A DNA stretch of 64,000 nt, taken from the NCBI GenBank assembly GCA_029834535.1, contig JAQMWT010000667.1, forward strand, positions 186,001 to 250,000, given 5' to 3'. The translations under genes and the position numbers were made by a program. The notes under the pieces were generated by a model that searched no databases, was not told the origin of the DNA, and was given only the letters and a program-made list of their open reading frames with translations. This stretch comes from Chrysophaeum taylorii (Eukaryota > Sar > Pelagophyceae > Pelagomonadales > Pelagomonadaceae). This document shows, piece after piece, positions 10,382 to 20,467 of this stretch (positions within the stretch are counted from its first letter, which is position 1; each line of letters starts with the position of its first letter).

Positions 10382-10923
10382 ATGCGAGGACCCACTCGAG
10401 GGTGCGTCGGATCAGGTACAATGCCGAGCAACTTGAACTCCAGTGATTGGTACAATGCCGAGCAACTTGTATACTCCGATGATGAACTTGTTGAGGAAGT
10501 TCGCTACGCGATCCCCATGGCTCATGTAGACATCGGTCATGCGCTTGTAAATTCGCGTGAAGTTCATGTCGCGGTTTTCATGGATATCAACGTTGTTGCT
10601 TGACGAGAAATTCGCCTTCAGAGCAGCAAGATGCTTCTGCAGAGCAGCGAGATGCTGAGATGCTTATCCAAGGATCGTTGGTCGAGATAATGTGATCGCC
10701 GGTGGAGATGATCATGTTCTCAAGACGACGTGCCATTGGTGGGAAAAAAAAGAATGTCGCTCACCGCTGAAGGCATCAAGTTTGTGCGAAAGCTTGCTAT
10801 CTTTAATTTCGATCGAGGACATGATAAACGATAACGAACCGAACACATAGCAATGAATTGAAGCCGAGGAGGTGTTGCCACGAAGTCAAGCAGAGGCTCA
10901 ACCGTTGAGAACACCTGTTGCCA

Positions 10924-11047
10924 TGTGAGAACTGAAATGGCGATGAGAGAACTATAATGGGGACGTGGTACAGGGGTAAGTGTCATAGCTTCCTCACAAT
11001 ACTGGCTGGATACGTGGTGCAGGGGTAAGTGTCATAGCTTCGTCACA
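10924..11047 (-). repeat. Right (5') LTR remnant of copia element
   Basis: It matches 6,231-6,330. It is internally duplicated: the CAGGGGTAAGTGTCATAGCT segment occurs twice (about 10,971 and 11,020). It ends at CGTCACA. Confidence 0.6.
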
Positions 11048-11155
11048 ATCCTTCTCATTTTTTCAAACGCCGCTCGCCGTTATACGAACACCAAAGGGAG
11101 AGCTGTGCTTCGCAGCAGCAGCAGTTCCAGAAGGAAGGGCGTGATCGATCGATTG

Positions 11156-11761
11156 ATGATGCGCGAGGTGTCGACAAACGTGGACCTGACCGGGTTCCAG
11201 GAGATTCGACGCTACAGCAAGCGGAACAGCCGCCGCGCGAAGAAGCGCAACAAGGGCCAGTCGCCATCAGAGAAGAAAAAGGCCGACGATTCGTCGACGG
11301 ACGACGAGAGTCTCCTGCACACAAAGTTCATCGGGGTCGGGCCCTCGTGCGTCGCCTGCGGCGAATCGCTCCCCGAGCACGAGTGGACCTTCCTCGTCTG
11401 CTGCACGGCGGGCGCGTGCCGCGCGTGCCTCGCCCGGGCCTGTCCCCTCTGCGGCGACGCGCTCCCCGACGACGACGATGCTTTGGTTTCGCGCATGCGC
11501 GAGAAGGCTGACACTGGCTGCACGGCGGCGGCATTTGAGCTCGGTCAAGCTCTCCTGCACCAGCGCTCGCCCGACGCGACGCACTACCTCAGCCTCGCGG
11601 CAGCCGACGGCCACGTTGAAGCCGCTTTTCTGCTCGGATTCCACCACGAGGACGGCATGCTCGACCGCGACCTCGACAAGGCAAAGCAGTTCTACGAAAT
11701 CGCAGCGGGCGCCGGCCACTGCGGCGCTTCGATGTTTCTCGACCATCTCCTCGCCAGATAG
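11156..11761 (+). CDS. RING-like zinc-binding protein with Sel1-like repeats
   Basis: A 201-residue protein. A basic N-terminus (RRYSKRNSRRAKKRNKG) precedes a Cys cluster with CVACGES, LVCCTAGACRACLARACPLC, a RING/zinc-ribbon-like fold without an obvious His, followed by two to three Sel1-like (TPR-type) repeats, for example AFELGQALLHQ and AAFLLGFHHEDGMLDRDLDK with AKQFYEIAAGAGH. Such proteins are usually scaffolds or ubiquitin-ligase adaptors. The start is the ATG at 11,156; the frame is open back to about 11,105 with no other ATG, so an upstream exon is possible. The copia right end is about 110 bp upstream and may have displaced the native promoter or first exon. Confidence 0.65.
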   Translation: MMREVSTNVDLTGFQEIRRYSKRNSRRAKKRNKGQSPSEKKKADDSSTDDESLLHTKFIGVGPSCVACGESLPEHEWTFLVCCTAGACRACLARACPLCGDALPDDDDALVSRMREKADTGCTAAAFELGQALLHQRSPDATHYLSLAAADGHVEAAFLLGFHHEDGMLDRDLDKAKQFYEIAAGAGHCGASMFLDHLLAR

Positions 11762-12343
11762 ACTGTGGCATAAAGACCCCGAGCTCCGTCGCAGCGCCGA
11801 ACAAAAGTCTCCCCATCGCCGCTCCGGGCCTCACAACATCGCCGCGCGCGCTTCGACCAACGTTTCGCTCGAAACATGCGACCCGACCTTCCTCGTCCTC
11901 AAGACTGACTGACTGACTGACTTGTCTTCGATTCTATTTTTGCGCCACTCAACTCCCCAAGAACAGAAATCTTTCGCTCTCGACGACGACGACGACGACC
12001 ACGAGTGCAAAGCACCTTCTACATTTTACCCTCCTCTTTGTTCGTTTCGTTCGTTCGTCAACGCGAGAAGTAGACGCCCCCCGACATCCGGGGCATAATC
12101 GGCGCCTTTGTTTCTTAATAACTTCCGGAGAGGATGGTGTGTATTTGTCGTACGTCTAGTTTCCAACGAGATAGCAGATCGACTTCGTTCGTTCGCTAGT
12201 TCGCTCAAATTAATTATTACGTCGGTCTCGCGAGGAGGAGGAGGAGGAGGAGAAGGAGGAGAATGAGGCAGGAGACGAAAGGGTGATGATGTTCAGAGGA
12301 GCGGCGAGGTCGTGATACTTGGGGGGACGCAACGTGTTGAACT
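11762..12343. other. Intergenic stretch, 3' ends of two convergent genes
   Basis: No gene recognised. It contains a (GACT)n short run near 11,906-11,922, a (GAC)n run near 11,978-12,000, TTCG repeats near 12,042-12,058 and a (GGA)n run near 12,233-12,262. Confidence 0.5.
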
Positions 12344-12664
12344 TCAGGGCGTCTCCGGTTCGAAGGTTACGGCTTTGACGGCGACAGTGATGGTCGCGAC
12401 GACCATGAGCATGCTCGAGATAATAAAGACGCCCGAACCACTCGGGCCGCTTGGGATCCCGCCGTCGTGGTTGTAGTGGTTGTCGCTGTAGATGCGCGCG
12501 GGGTCCCACTGGAAGCCAACCAACCAAAACAAGAGGTGTGCAAAGAAGAAAACGAACATCCAATGCGGCTCGGCCTGAAAGCAGAATTGAAAAATCGGAT
12601 GCGGCGGCGCCTTTTTCTTCCTCAACTCGCTTATCGACCCCGTGTACACCGAGCTCTCGGCCAT
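12344..12664 (-). CDS. Small two-span membrane protein, unrecognised
   Basis: A 106-residue frame starting at the ATG at 12,664. Two hydrophobic segments, WMFVFFFAHLLFWLVGF (about 35-51) and VFIISSMLMVVATITVAV (about 80-97), flank a polar loop with DNHYNHDGG and PSGPSGSG. The composition looks like a genuine small membrane protein, but I recognise no family. A shorter-than-usual spacing to the WD40 gene (12,723) and the same strand suggest it is a separate downstream gene. Confidence 0.45.
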   Translation of the reverse strand: MAESSVYTGSISELRKKKAPPHPIFQFCFQAEPHWMFVFFFAHLLFWLVGFQWDPARIYSDNHYNHDGGIPSGPSGSGVFIISSMLMVVATITVAVKAVTFEPETP

Positions 12665-12722
12665 GTCTCAACAACGCCTCTGGGTGAGTGCGCGCTAACC
12701 GTCGTGTATCACGACAACGTAT

Positions 12723-13547
12723 CTATTTATTATTATTGAAGCGCCAGACCTTTGCCGTTTTGTCGGCAGAGCCCGTGGCCACGAGGGCCTCGTCGACGGC
12801 GATCGCCAGGACGGCACCTTGGTGCGCATCGAATACGACCTCTGGCGATGAACCGTCGATGGGGACGATCCGGAGTGTCTTGTCGGCGCCGGCGGAGAGG
12901 AGGGCGTCTTGAAAAAAGGCGACCGCGTGAACCCAGGCGGTGTGATCCTCAAAGGTCCGGAGCAGAGCGCGCGCCTCGATGTCCCAGAGCTTGACGGTTC
13001 TGTCCGCCGAGCCGGTGGCGAGGTAGGGTCCGCGGATCGCGACGCAGAGCAAGTCTCCCCGGTGTCCGCGGAAGGCCCGAATCAGGCTCTGGGACTCTCT
13101 GTCGAAGAGGCGCGCCACGGCCTCCGAGGCCGTCGCGACGTGCCGCGGCGACACGGCGATCCCCACCACACCTTGGGTGTGCTTGCCAAAGGTCGCGACG
13201 TTGATGCCGTCCCGGTCCCAGAGGCGCGCCGCCCGGTCGTCCGCGCCGGTCGCGAGGACCTCGCCGCAGTAGGCCGCGCACCGCACCCACTCGCCGTGTA
13301 GGGTGTGGAGGCGTCTTCCTTGGAACAGGTCCCAGACGACCGCACCTCTGGTTGTTGCCGCGGCGACGCGCTCCGGACACAGCGCGACGCCGTAGACGAT
13401 TCCCTCCGTCTCGAGCCGCAACACGCCGTCGTGCCGCCACACGGCGACCTTCTTGTCGCGGCTGCCGGTCGCGAGCACCGAGCCGCACAGCGCCACCGAC
13501 ACCACGGCGTCCCCGTGCTCCTCGTATATGCGCTCGGGTGCGGCCAT
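12723..13547 (-). CDS. WD40-repeat beta-propeller protein
   Basis: A 274-residue protein made almost wholly of about seven WD40 repeats, recognised by repeated blade ends such as LATGSRDKKVAVWRHDG, LATGADDRAARLWDRDG, LATGSADRTVKLWDIEARAL and VATGSADKTAKVWRFNNNK. Such a minimal single propeller is generally a protein-interaction scaffold; no extra domain tells which complex. The first ATG is at 13,547. The C-terminus ends in Asn/Lys from an AT-rich run just before the stop. Confidence 0.85.
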   Translation of the reverse strand: MAAPERIYEEHGDAVVSVALCGSVLATGSRDKKVAVWRHDGVLRLETEGIVYGVALCPERVAAATTRGAVVWDLFQGRRLHTLHGEWVRCAAYCGEVLATGADDRAARLWDRDGINVATFGKHTQGVVGIAVSPRHVATASEAVARLFDRESQSLIRAFRGHRGDLLCVAIRGPYLATGSADRTVKLWDIEARALLRTFEDHTAWVHAVAFFQDALLSAGADKTLRIVPIDGSSPEVVFDAHQGAVLAIAVDEALVATGSADKTAKVWRFNNNK

Positions 13548-13886
13548 CAAAAGCTACAAGCAAAGCAGGGCTGCACCTTGACGTCAAGGTCGTCGTCGTC
13601 AAAATGTTGACGTCAGACGATTGTTAAATGTTGACGTTGACGTTTTCGTGACTTGACGTGACCACTTTTGGCGAGCTGGTCGCGGTCGTGGGATTTTACG
13701 TGACGTCGTCGTCGGCGATGACGGAATCGGCTCTAGTGCATGCACACCAGCCCTCGTGTAGGACGAGGATGTCAGCGGGGCGGAGGAGGAGGAATACGAC
13801 GCGAGGCCGTACATTCCACCGGCGCAGTATCGGGATAACACGCCCAAATTTCGAGTCAAGGTGCAGCAGCCCTGAAGTCTTTCTTT
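13548..13886. other. Intergenic stretch between WD40 gene and mobile element
   Basis: Nothing convincing. Repeated TGACGT steps (CRE-like, 13,580-13,710, for example GTTGACGTTGACG and TTGACGTGACC) are notable in the likely WD40 promoter, but no factor can be assigned. Confidence 0.35.
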
Positions 13887-14093
13887 AACTACTAATCGAC
13901 AGATGTTTGTTTGTTTGTCTGTCTTTAAATGTCGACTGCTAAGAGGGGGGGTTTGTTTGTCTGTCTGTCTGTCTGTTTGTCTTTAAATGTCGACTGCTAA
14001 GAGGGGGGGGTGTGTGTGGGGAGCATGAAGGATGTGGGTGGGTTTGTGGGGTAGGAGGGATGTGCCTGACGGGCGGAGATAAGTACGCGGGAC

Positions 14094-16170
14094 CTAGTCG
14101 GGGTCATCGCCGAGGCGTGGGGCAGGCGAAGAGAGGACGGGCCCCGCCCGTAGGTCGTACGCATGCTGCCGCCGGACGTATGTGCGACGAAGGGTGACGT
14201 CCTGCTGGGATCGGGCGGCCTGGGCGGGGTTCCCCGAGGCGGCGACATGGGTGAGGGCGGTGAGGGCACAGCGAGCCCGGCCTAATGCGTTGGCGATCCC
14301 CCACTCGCAGTAGATGCGGCGAGTTTGGGCCGCCTTTGCCTCTGTGAAGTTGGCGCAGCCGCTTGTCACCCAGGTTCGCGCAGCGATGCGCTCTGCGCAT
14401 GTTTGGGCGAGAGCGTGGCACGCCGCGCTGGCCTCACCGAAGGCACCAAAGACGAGGCCGGCGACGGTGCCGTAGCTACGTAGCCGCTGTTCGACAGGGC
14501 CCAAGAAGCCAGGCGGTGGTGCTGTACCCGGCTGGGGGATGATGGCGTCGATGCCGCGGGCGTGAGCGAGGTATTCGGAGTGGACTTGCGCTGCGCGCCG
14601 ATCGACAGGCGACGGGTGGGAGGGATGGAGGGCGTGGGCGGTGTACAACGAACCCCAAGCGAGGGTTTTGATGTCGTAGAGTTGCTCCTTGTTGTCGAGC
14701 GTGGTGAGGATGTCTGGGACGACTTGACGTCGGGCGAGATTGCCTCGGTACCGGCCGTAGAGGCGCGTGCGAATGGTAGGGCGACGACGTCAGCAAAGAT
14801 GCCGAAAACCTCGGACAGGGCTGGGATGCCGGCCTCTTTGACGCTGCCGTGGACGCAGTCGAGCTGGCCGTCATGCCAGGTGGTCCGCGCTCCTCCGCGG
14901 TTGACAAGGTTGGCCTGCGTGAGAAGCACCTTGCCGTGAGCGTCGAGAACGACGTCAGTGCCCAGAATGCGAGTGCCCACGAGGCCCAAACAAGCTGGAG
15001 AGGGGTAGCCAAAGTACTGGGCACACATCTCAGCCCAGCAGCGGTTGGGGATTTGAAGGCCAGAGCTGGGCCACGAGCTGATGAACGTGGTCGAGAAGCG
15101 ATCCCATGAGGACGCCGCTACTCGAAGTGCTTCGGTGATGGGAAGGGTGGCCGCAAGGCGCTGGAGTGCAGTGGCCCGAGCTGTCTCGTGCTGGGAGGTT
15201 AGAGCACGCTGGAGTTGGGGTATGAGCACGGGTGTCGAGATGGTGGGGTCGACGAGGACGCCCATGGAGACGAATTCGTGGGAGAGAGGACCGTCGACGA
15301 GATGAACGTTGGCGGGGTCGCCGGAACCAGCGCCGCCGTCGGAAGCCAGCGTGGTACGGAGATCAGCCCGAAGTCCGTCCCACGCAGTCTCGAGTGCCCG
15401 CCCCAGGCGGCAACCGGATGCGAGGAGGTGGTGCCAACGGTGCAACTCGTTACCTGTGCGAAAAGAAGTGGCACCCAGGACCGAGGCGAGGCGGGGAGGT
15501 AGCCAGGGACCTCCAAGGCACCCGTAGGATCGCGAAGGTCGACGAGGTGTGGGAGGGCCTGGGCCGCCGTGCCAACAAAGGCGGCGGGGCTGAGGTCGGC
15601 GCAGGAGCGAATGCCGCCACCCCCACTTCGAGCAGGAAGACGGAGGCGTTGGAGGACGATGCCGTTGGAGTCAAAAACCTGACGCGGATCTGCGCCAAGT
15701 GCTGTGGCGACGAAGCTGAGGGCGGCAACGTCGAAGCGGCGGAGCGCGCTCAAGGCATTGGTGGGGTAGCAGTGTTGCGCGATGTAGTCCATGCGCGGGG
15801 CGATGCAGTAGCGGCCCAACGAGTACATGCAGTGGAGGGAGACGTTCTGGAGCTTGGTGCGAATACGGCTCATGTAGCTCACCTGAGCGTCAACCTCGCG
15901 TTGCAAGGTAGCTTCGACATAGGCATCTCCGGCGTGGCCGGGGGAGCCGATGGGCACACCGTAGATTACGAGGCCGTCGGCGACAACGGGGATACCAGCA
16001 AGAGTACGCGTGCCGTCAGGCGCAACTTGGACGTGGTCGTGAACATCGGGGTGGTCGAGAAGCCCCATGCCAAGTGCCGGACAGAACGCCTCGCACTTGT
16101 CGAGGCGGAGCTCCTCGCCGCTAGCTTGGATGTCGCGGGCGTACTTTTTTTTTGTCCCTCGATTTAGGGT
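14094..16170 (-). pseudogene. Non-LTR (R2/CRE-like) retrotransposon protein, C-terminal half with PD-(D/E)xK-like domain, frameshifted
   Basis: Three overlapping minus-strand frames (15,199-16,257; 14,366-15,445; 14,094-14,648) join into one protein-like series. The first has the post-polymerase thumb pattern: LRLDKCEAFCPALG, GLVIYGVPIGSPG, then TKLQNVSLHCMYSLGRY and YPTNALSALRRFD. Later come VLLTQANLVNRG, and PDILTTL followed by QLYDIKTLAWG (14,650-14,730), a PD-...-D-x-K nuclease-like signature as in REL endonucleases of R2/CRE-type elements. The end has FLGPVEQRLRSYGTVAGLVF. The polymerase palm is missing, so it is 5'-truncated as well as frameshifted. Confidence 0.6.
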
Positions 16171-16228
16171 AAGGATCATGTAGGCGCGAGAGTAAGGATC
16201 AGGTAGGCGTGAGAGCCAGACAGTCAGG

Positions 16229-16810
16229 TTGGCCCGCGACCAGACAGTGATCCTCAAAGCCGTCTACGGCGACCTCGCAGACTGTTTCCACGACCCGCGG
16301 CGGCTCTTTCGGCGCGCCATTCTCACGCCCCGTCGAAACGATGTTGTCGATGCTGACAACGCGCGCATGACCGCGGCCTTTTTTTCCCGGAGACGAGGCG
16401 TCGGAGTTCTTTTCGGCCGACTAGGTTGGGTCGGAAGACGACGCCTCGCTCTCAAGAGTCGAGTTTTGAACTCCCTGACAACCAACGGCATGCTGACTTT
16501 GATCGCGAGCTTAAAATCTTCGCAACCTCGACCCGTCGCACGGCCACTGCAACGGTACCAGATACATGATTGATCGTGTCGTTGTCACCGAGGCTCCTCC
16601 AACCTGTATCCCTTAAGGCCCGCCGACGCCAAACGATCACCAAGAGCCAGGGCCAGGCGCCCCGCGAGGTCGGCGTCCTCTTGGCCAAGCCCGTCTTCTG
16701 CCACGTCCAGCTCTACGTGGCTCTCTGTCGATGGGCAACCCCGAGGATATGCTCTTCTGGATCGACGACTCCACCCTACCCCACACGTGCTGCGCAATAC
16801 CGATAAGCCC
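16229..16810 (+). pseudogene. PIF1/Helitron-type helicase C-terminus, frameshifted (copy B)
   Basis: Starts VYGDLADCFHDPRRLFRRAI with LTPRRNDVVDADNARM, a good match to the ...RAILaPkNdDVdeiN segment of Helitron/PIF1 helicases. Then come NSLTTNGM, a frame change, RNLD and CNGTRY, another frame change, and ITKSQGQAP, VGVLLAKPVF and QLYVALCR. It is more complete at the N-terminal side than copy A. No ATPase Walker A or B is in the window. Confidence 0.7.
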
Positions 16811-16837
16811 CCTCCCGGCGTCTACACGCGCTCTATA

Positions 16838-17205
16838 GGTTAGCTTACTGGAACCAGGTGAACTTACTGGAACCAGGTGAAGTTACTGGGGTTAGAGATT
16901 GGGACTAGGTAAACTTAGTGACCAGGTGAGCTTACTGAGACCAAGTGTGAACTTACTAGGGCTTTTAGAGTAAACTCAAAGCTTAGCGGCGTGAGCGGAT
17001 CAAAGCGGCTTAGATTGGCGGGGGTGAGAGCGACGAGCTCAAAGGAGAGTGGGTGTGTGTTTACGCCGAATTTACTGGGGTTAGAGATTGAGTTTACGCC
17101 GAATTTACTGGGGTTAGAGATTCGGACTAGGTGAACTTAACTGGAACAGGTGAACTTGCTGGGGTTAGAGATTGGGACTAGGTGAACTTACTGGCCTGCA
17201 CTTGT
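16838..17205 (+). repeat. Minisatellite tail with GGTGAACTTACTGG units (copy B)
   Basis: Same irregular array as 1,525-1,890, ending at the same CTGGCCTGCACTTGT unit, followed by an A-rich run (17,212-17,222). Confidence 0.8.
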
Positions 17206-17266
17206 CTAGCTTTAAAAAAAACCTTTGATGAGTCCTTAATTGTAAACCCCAATAAGAATCTGAGGC

Positions 17267-18481
17267 TCAAGTGGTGGTGGAACTCATCGAGGTCTGGAGG
17301 ACCCGAGGGGTGCAGGTGGCGGAGCGCTTCTTGTTGGCAGCGCCGAAGATGCGAGTGGGGCGGTCGGTTGTGGCGAGGGTCGCGCGGAGCAGCGCGATCT
17401 CGTCGTCGCGGTCGGCGTTTCCCTGGACGAGACGGTTGCAGAGGCGCTGGAGGTCCTCCTCGCGGGGGGTGGGCTTCTTGGGGGGGGCAGGTGGGGCAAA
17501 CCTTGGAGGCGTGGAAGCAAGCTGGACGAGGAGTTCCTGGTACTCGGCTGCCTCGGAGCGGAGGGCCGTTGCGGCCTTCTCGGCGCTCTGGGCGCGGCGC
17601 TCGGCGCGCTGCCAGCGCGCGATCATCTGCGCGAGGTCGCGTTTGGCCGAGTCGAGGGACTGGGCCGTCGCGTTACTCCGGGCGAGGGCCTCGAGCTTGG
17701 AATCATCTACGACGCGGCGCTGGCGGCAGCGTTCCTGCGCGAGGTCATCGAGGGCCGCGTCGCGGCTCGCCTCGGCCGCGTGCGCGCGCCGGGTAAGACC
17801 GGCGACGACGCGCCGCAGCTCGTCGCGCTCGTCGGCGAGCCGCGCCGCCCTGCGTTTCTCTGCCGTCACCTCAAACCGCAACGCCCGCAGCTCGTCGACG
17901 TCCTTGGCCTCCTCTTCGTAGCTCTCTGCGAAGAAGGCCGCCTCGCTTGCCAGGACGTTGTTCCTCCCCCGCGGCTCGGCCCGCGTCGGGGGGGTCGTCG
18001 TCGTCGTCGTCGTCGTCGACGGCCTCTTTCGCGCCGATTCTTCCTCTAGTTCTCCTTCGAAGCCCTCGTCCTCCGAGGACCCCGACTCGTCGCCCTCTTC
18101 GGGATGGTACCCGACGTTCCCGATGTTCCGGACGACCGTGACGCCGTCGCCCGCGGCGCTAAAACGCCGAAAGACGAGCTCCATATCCCGCGACAACGTT
18201 CCGTCCTCGTTATTTCCCCGCGCCAGCCGCAACACCTGACAAAACTTGAACGATTCCACATCCACGCCGTCCACGGAGCTCAGCAGCCAGACGCCGTGGC
18301 GCAGGCGCTCGCGCGCCTCGTGGATAGTCTCTCCGAGGGCCTTGTCGTCCACCGCCTGCGTCAGCGACACCAGCTTGGCCCCCTGATCCACGTCGTCCCG
18401 TGCGGGCGCCATCTGGATCTGGCGGAGCGGAGCGTCCCCCGCCTCCACGCGCACGACCACGTCGTCCACGTACTCCTCCAT
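17267..18481 (-). CDS. Coiled-coil protein, unrecognised
   Basis: A 404-residue protein. The N-terminal 125 residues look globular (KFCQVLRLARGNNEDGTLSR and FRRFSAAGDGVTVVRNIGNV). An acidic/Thr-rich linker with a poly-Thr run (about 160) follows. Residues about 185-330 form a long charged coiled coil (repeats of ADERDELRRVV, RAQSAEKAATALRSEA). A short conserved-looking helix EEDLQRLCNRLVQGNADRDD lies near the end. I do not recognise the family; a scaffold or cytoskeletal role is only a guess. A strong donor (GGTAAGTC at 18,540) and acceptor (GCGCAG at 18,483) just upstream suggest a 56-nt intron in the 5' leader ending one base before the ATG. Confidence 0.6.
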   Translation of the reverse strand: MEEYVDDVVVRVEAGDAPLRQIQMAPARDDVDQGAKLVSLTQAVDDKALGETIHEARERLRHGVWLLSSVDGVDVESFKFCQVLRLARGNNEDGTLSRDMELVFRRFSAAGDGVTVVRNIGNVGYHPEEGDESGSSEDEGFEGELEEESARKRPSTTTTTTTTPPTRAEPRGRNNVLASEAAFFAESYEEEAKDVDELRALRFEVTAEKRRAARLADERDELRRVVAGLTRRAHAAEASRDAALDDLAQERCRQRRVVDDSKLEALARSNATAQSLDSAKRDLAQMIARWQRAERRAQSAEKAATALRSEAAEYQELLVQLASTPPRFAPPAPPKKPTPREEDLQRLCNRLVQGNADRDDEIALLRATLATTDRPTRIFGAANKKRSATCTPRVLQTSMSSTTT

Positions 18482-18639
18482 GCTGCGCGCCCTGACGTCC
18501 CAACGGACGTCGTTGCCACGCGAAAGATACGGGACTTACCACAACAAAAGAAGGCCGTGGTGCTGCTGGCGCGCCTTCTGATGAATGACCAGCTATTAAA
18601 ATCTTCCACAGAGTGAGCGTCTTTAACCGCCCCGCCCCG

Positions 18640-18832
18640 CCCCGACACGACCCGACTCGACCCGATGGGGGAGTAGTAGGAGGCTTCGCGAACAACAACA
18701 AGAAAACAGGAACGAAGCGCCTTTGGGGGGGCGTGACTTGCAAGAAAAAAGCCGGGTAGTGGTGGTGGTGGTGGTGGTGAAAACTCGGGAGCGGTGATAA
18801 CTTAAAACTTGGGAGCGGCATGGATCTCGATG

Positions 18833-18863
<31 letters not shown>

Positions 18864-18963
18864 CCGTGAAAAAAACGCCGTCGTCGTCGTCGTCTTTTTT
18901 GTGGCCGCTTCGCTTCTTGATTCTTCTTGTTGATAGAACAAAAAAGTTTCGGTCGTCTTGTTC
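18640..18963. repeat. Microsatellite-rich intergenic stretch
   Basis: Contains (GGT)n at 18,758-18,780, (CCTG)n at 18,835-18,865 and (GTC)n at 18,880-18,896. No coding signal beyond the calpain end. Confidence 0.7.
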
Positions 18964-20435
18964 TTAATATCTCCAGGAAGACGCGTCGGAGACAGAGGAA
19001 GTGGAGTGGAAAGAGGAGATGTGCTTGAACCAGAGCTTGTACCTGAACTTCCAGGGGAGGGAGGGTTTGACGGGCGTGACGTGGAGCATGATGTGCGCCT
19101 CGTTTCTGCGAAAAAAAAAAAGTTAGAGAAAAAAAAAAGAAGAGCTACTCTCACGGCGCGAGGGTGTGGTCGGCCTTCATGGTATTGTCGAGGCGGTTTT
19201 CGCAGTTTGTAGATTCCGAGGCGTCGATGACGACGTTGACGAGGGTCCTCGTCTCCGATACGTTTTTGCAGAGGACGGTGACCCCCCCGCCGCCAGCGGC
19301 GTGGGAGACGTAGGCGTCGACGTCGCCAAAGGACTTTTTAACGCCGGCCTGGAGGAGCGGGAGGATCCGCGCTTGGTGAATGAGGCGCGCGTCGTCCTTT
19401 CGCTTCTCGAGCGTCGCGCCCGGATCGTCGGCGTGAAGGGAGACGGCGATGGGGCAGATGCTGGTGAGCGCGGGGGGCGAGAGTTTGCCGGTCGGCTCGT
19501 ACCCGAGGGAAGCGAGGAGCTGGAAGCGATCTTCGCGTTCTAGAAGCCACGCGCGAAGCTCGGCAGAATGTCGGAAGACGACGCCGTCGGGGTTGACCCC
19601 GGGCCATCCCGCCGTGTGCGTGGCGCTGGCCATGTCGCGGATGTCGCGGGCGTCGAGGTAGCCCTTGAGACCCGCGTCGAAGCGGTCAAAGATCTCCGAG
19701 ACGGCAGGCGCGAAGAGGCGCGCCTCTTCTTCGGGCCAGTCTCCGGGGTCGGCGAGCCGCGGCTTGCGGAGGCCGCGGCACGCGGCGCTGTAGGCGCAGA
19801 CGAGGTAGCGGCCCTTGGGCCAGACCTTGATGGCGCCCGGCTCGACGGCGGGGCACACGACCTGGCGCTGGACGGAAGGCGACGAGGACGCGAAGTATTC
19901 GTAGCCGCCGTCGTCGTCGTCGACGACGCGAAGCACGGCGAGCGCGAGGTCGGAATAGGCCGGCGAGCCGCGGACGCGCTGGTCTCGCTGGTGGAGCATG
20001 ACGTAGGCTGCTGCGTCCCTGGAGAGCGTCAGGGAGTACAATTCGGCGGCATCGCCGCTATCGTAGTCGAACGAGCCGCGGCACCGGCGCTCGCACCACG
20101 GATTCCCGTTGCTCGGGACGTGCGGGAGGCAGACGTAGAGCCGCTGGAAGTACTGGAGGTAGTCGTCGAAGTCCATCCAGAATGTTCCGTCGTTGGGCTT
20201 GACGACGTCCTCGACCTTGATGCCGATGGCCGCGGCCGCCTCGCGCTTCATATCCAGAGTCCATCGCGGGTCGTCGTCGCCCCACGGCCCCTCCCACTCG
20301 CAGTGCGCCCACGGGTTGCGGAGTCGGACGAGGTTGTGGCCCTTGATGGTGACGGCCGACAAGAGCGCGTACGCGTGGACGGGCACGAGACCCTGCCGCG
20401 ATTTCGCGCTCCCCGGACTGTTCAGCCCCTCGCAC

Positions 20436-20467
<32 letters not shown>

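Larger units (their letters stand above)
6231..11047 (-). mobile_element. Decayed Ty1/copia LTR retrotransposon
   Basis: The ends at 6,231-6,330 and about 10,924-11,047 share TGAGAG..CTATAATGGGGAC and GATACGTGGTGCAGGGGTAA followed by GTGTCATA and a TCACA end, so they are LTR remnants starting TG and ending CA. Between them the minus strand carries a gag-like knuckle (near 10,090) at the 5' side and a copia reverse transcriptase/RNase H (6,510-7,869) at the 3' side, the expected order. The protease/integrase interval (about 7,900-9,400) is open in pieces but I see no integrase HHCC or DDE signature. The element lies just upstream of the RING/Sel1 gene. Confidence 0.8.
13887..17205 (-). mobile_element. 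Longer copy (copy B) of composite PIF1/retrotransposon element
   Basis: From left to right: terminal sequence with two TTTAAATGTCGACTGCTAAG blocks (13,924-14,002), a minus-strand retrotransposon-derived coding region (14,094-16,160), a plus-strand PIF1-type helicase remnant (16,229-16,810) and the minisatellite tail (16,838-17,205). Copy A shares both flanking modules in the same order and orientation, so the composite arrangement existed before at least one copy moved or was duplicated. The coding parts are frameshifted. Confidence 0.75.

Noticed and set aside
14366-15445. Intact 359-residue gene inside the mobile element
   Set aside because: Only its N-terminal two-thirds continues the retroelement protein; its end is out of frame relative to the following frame (14,094-14,648), so it is part of a frameshifted pseudogene.
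18361-18648. Coding first exon for the coiled-coil protein upstream of the 18,484-18,539 intron
   Set aside because: Neither upstream frame with a start joins in phase to MEEY, and the in-phase frame has stops close by; the intron is more likely in the 5' leader.
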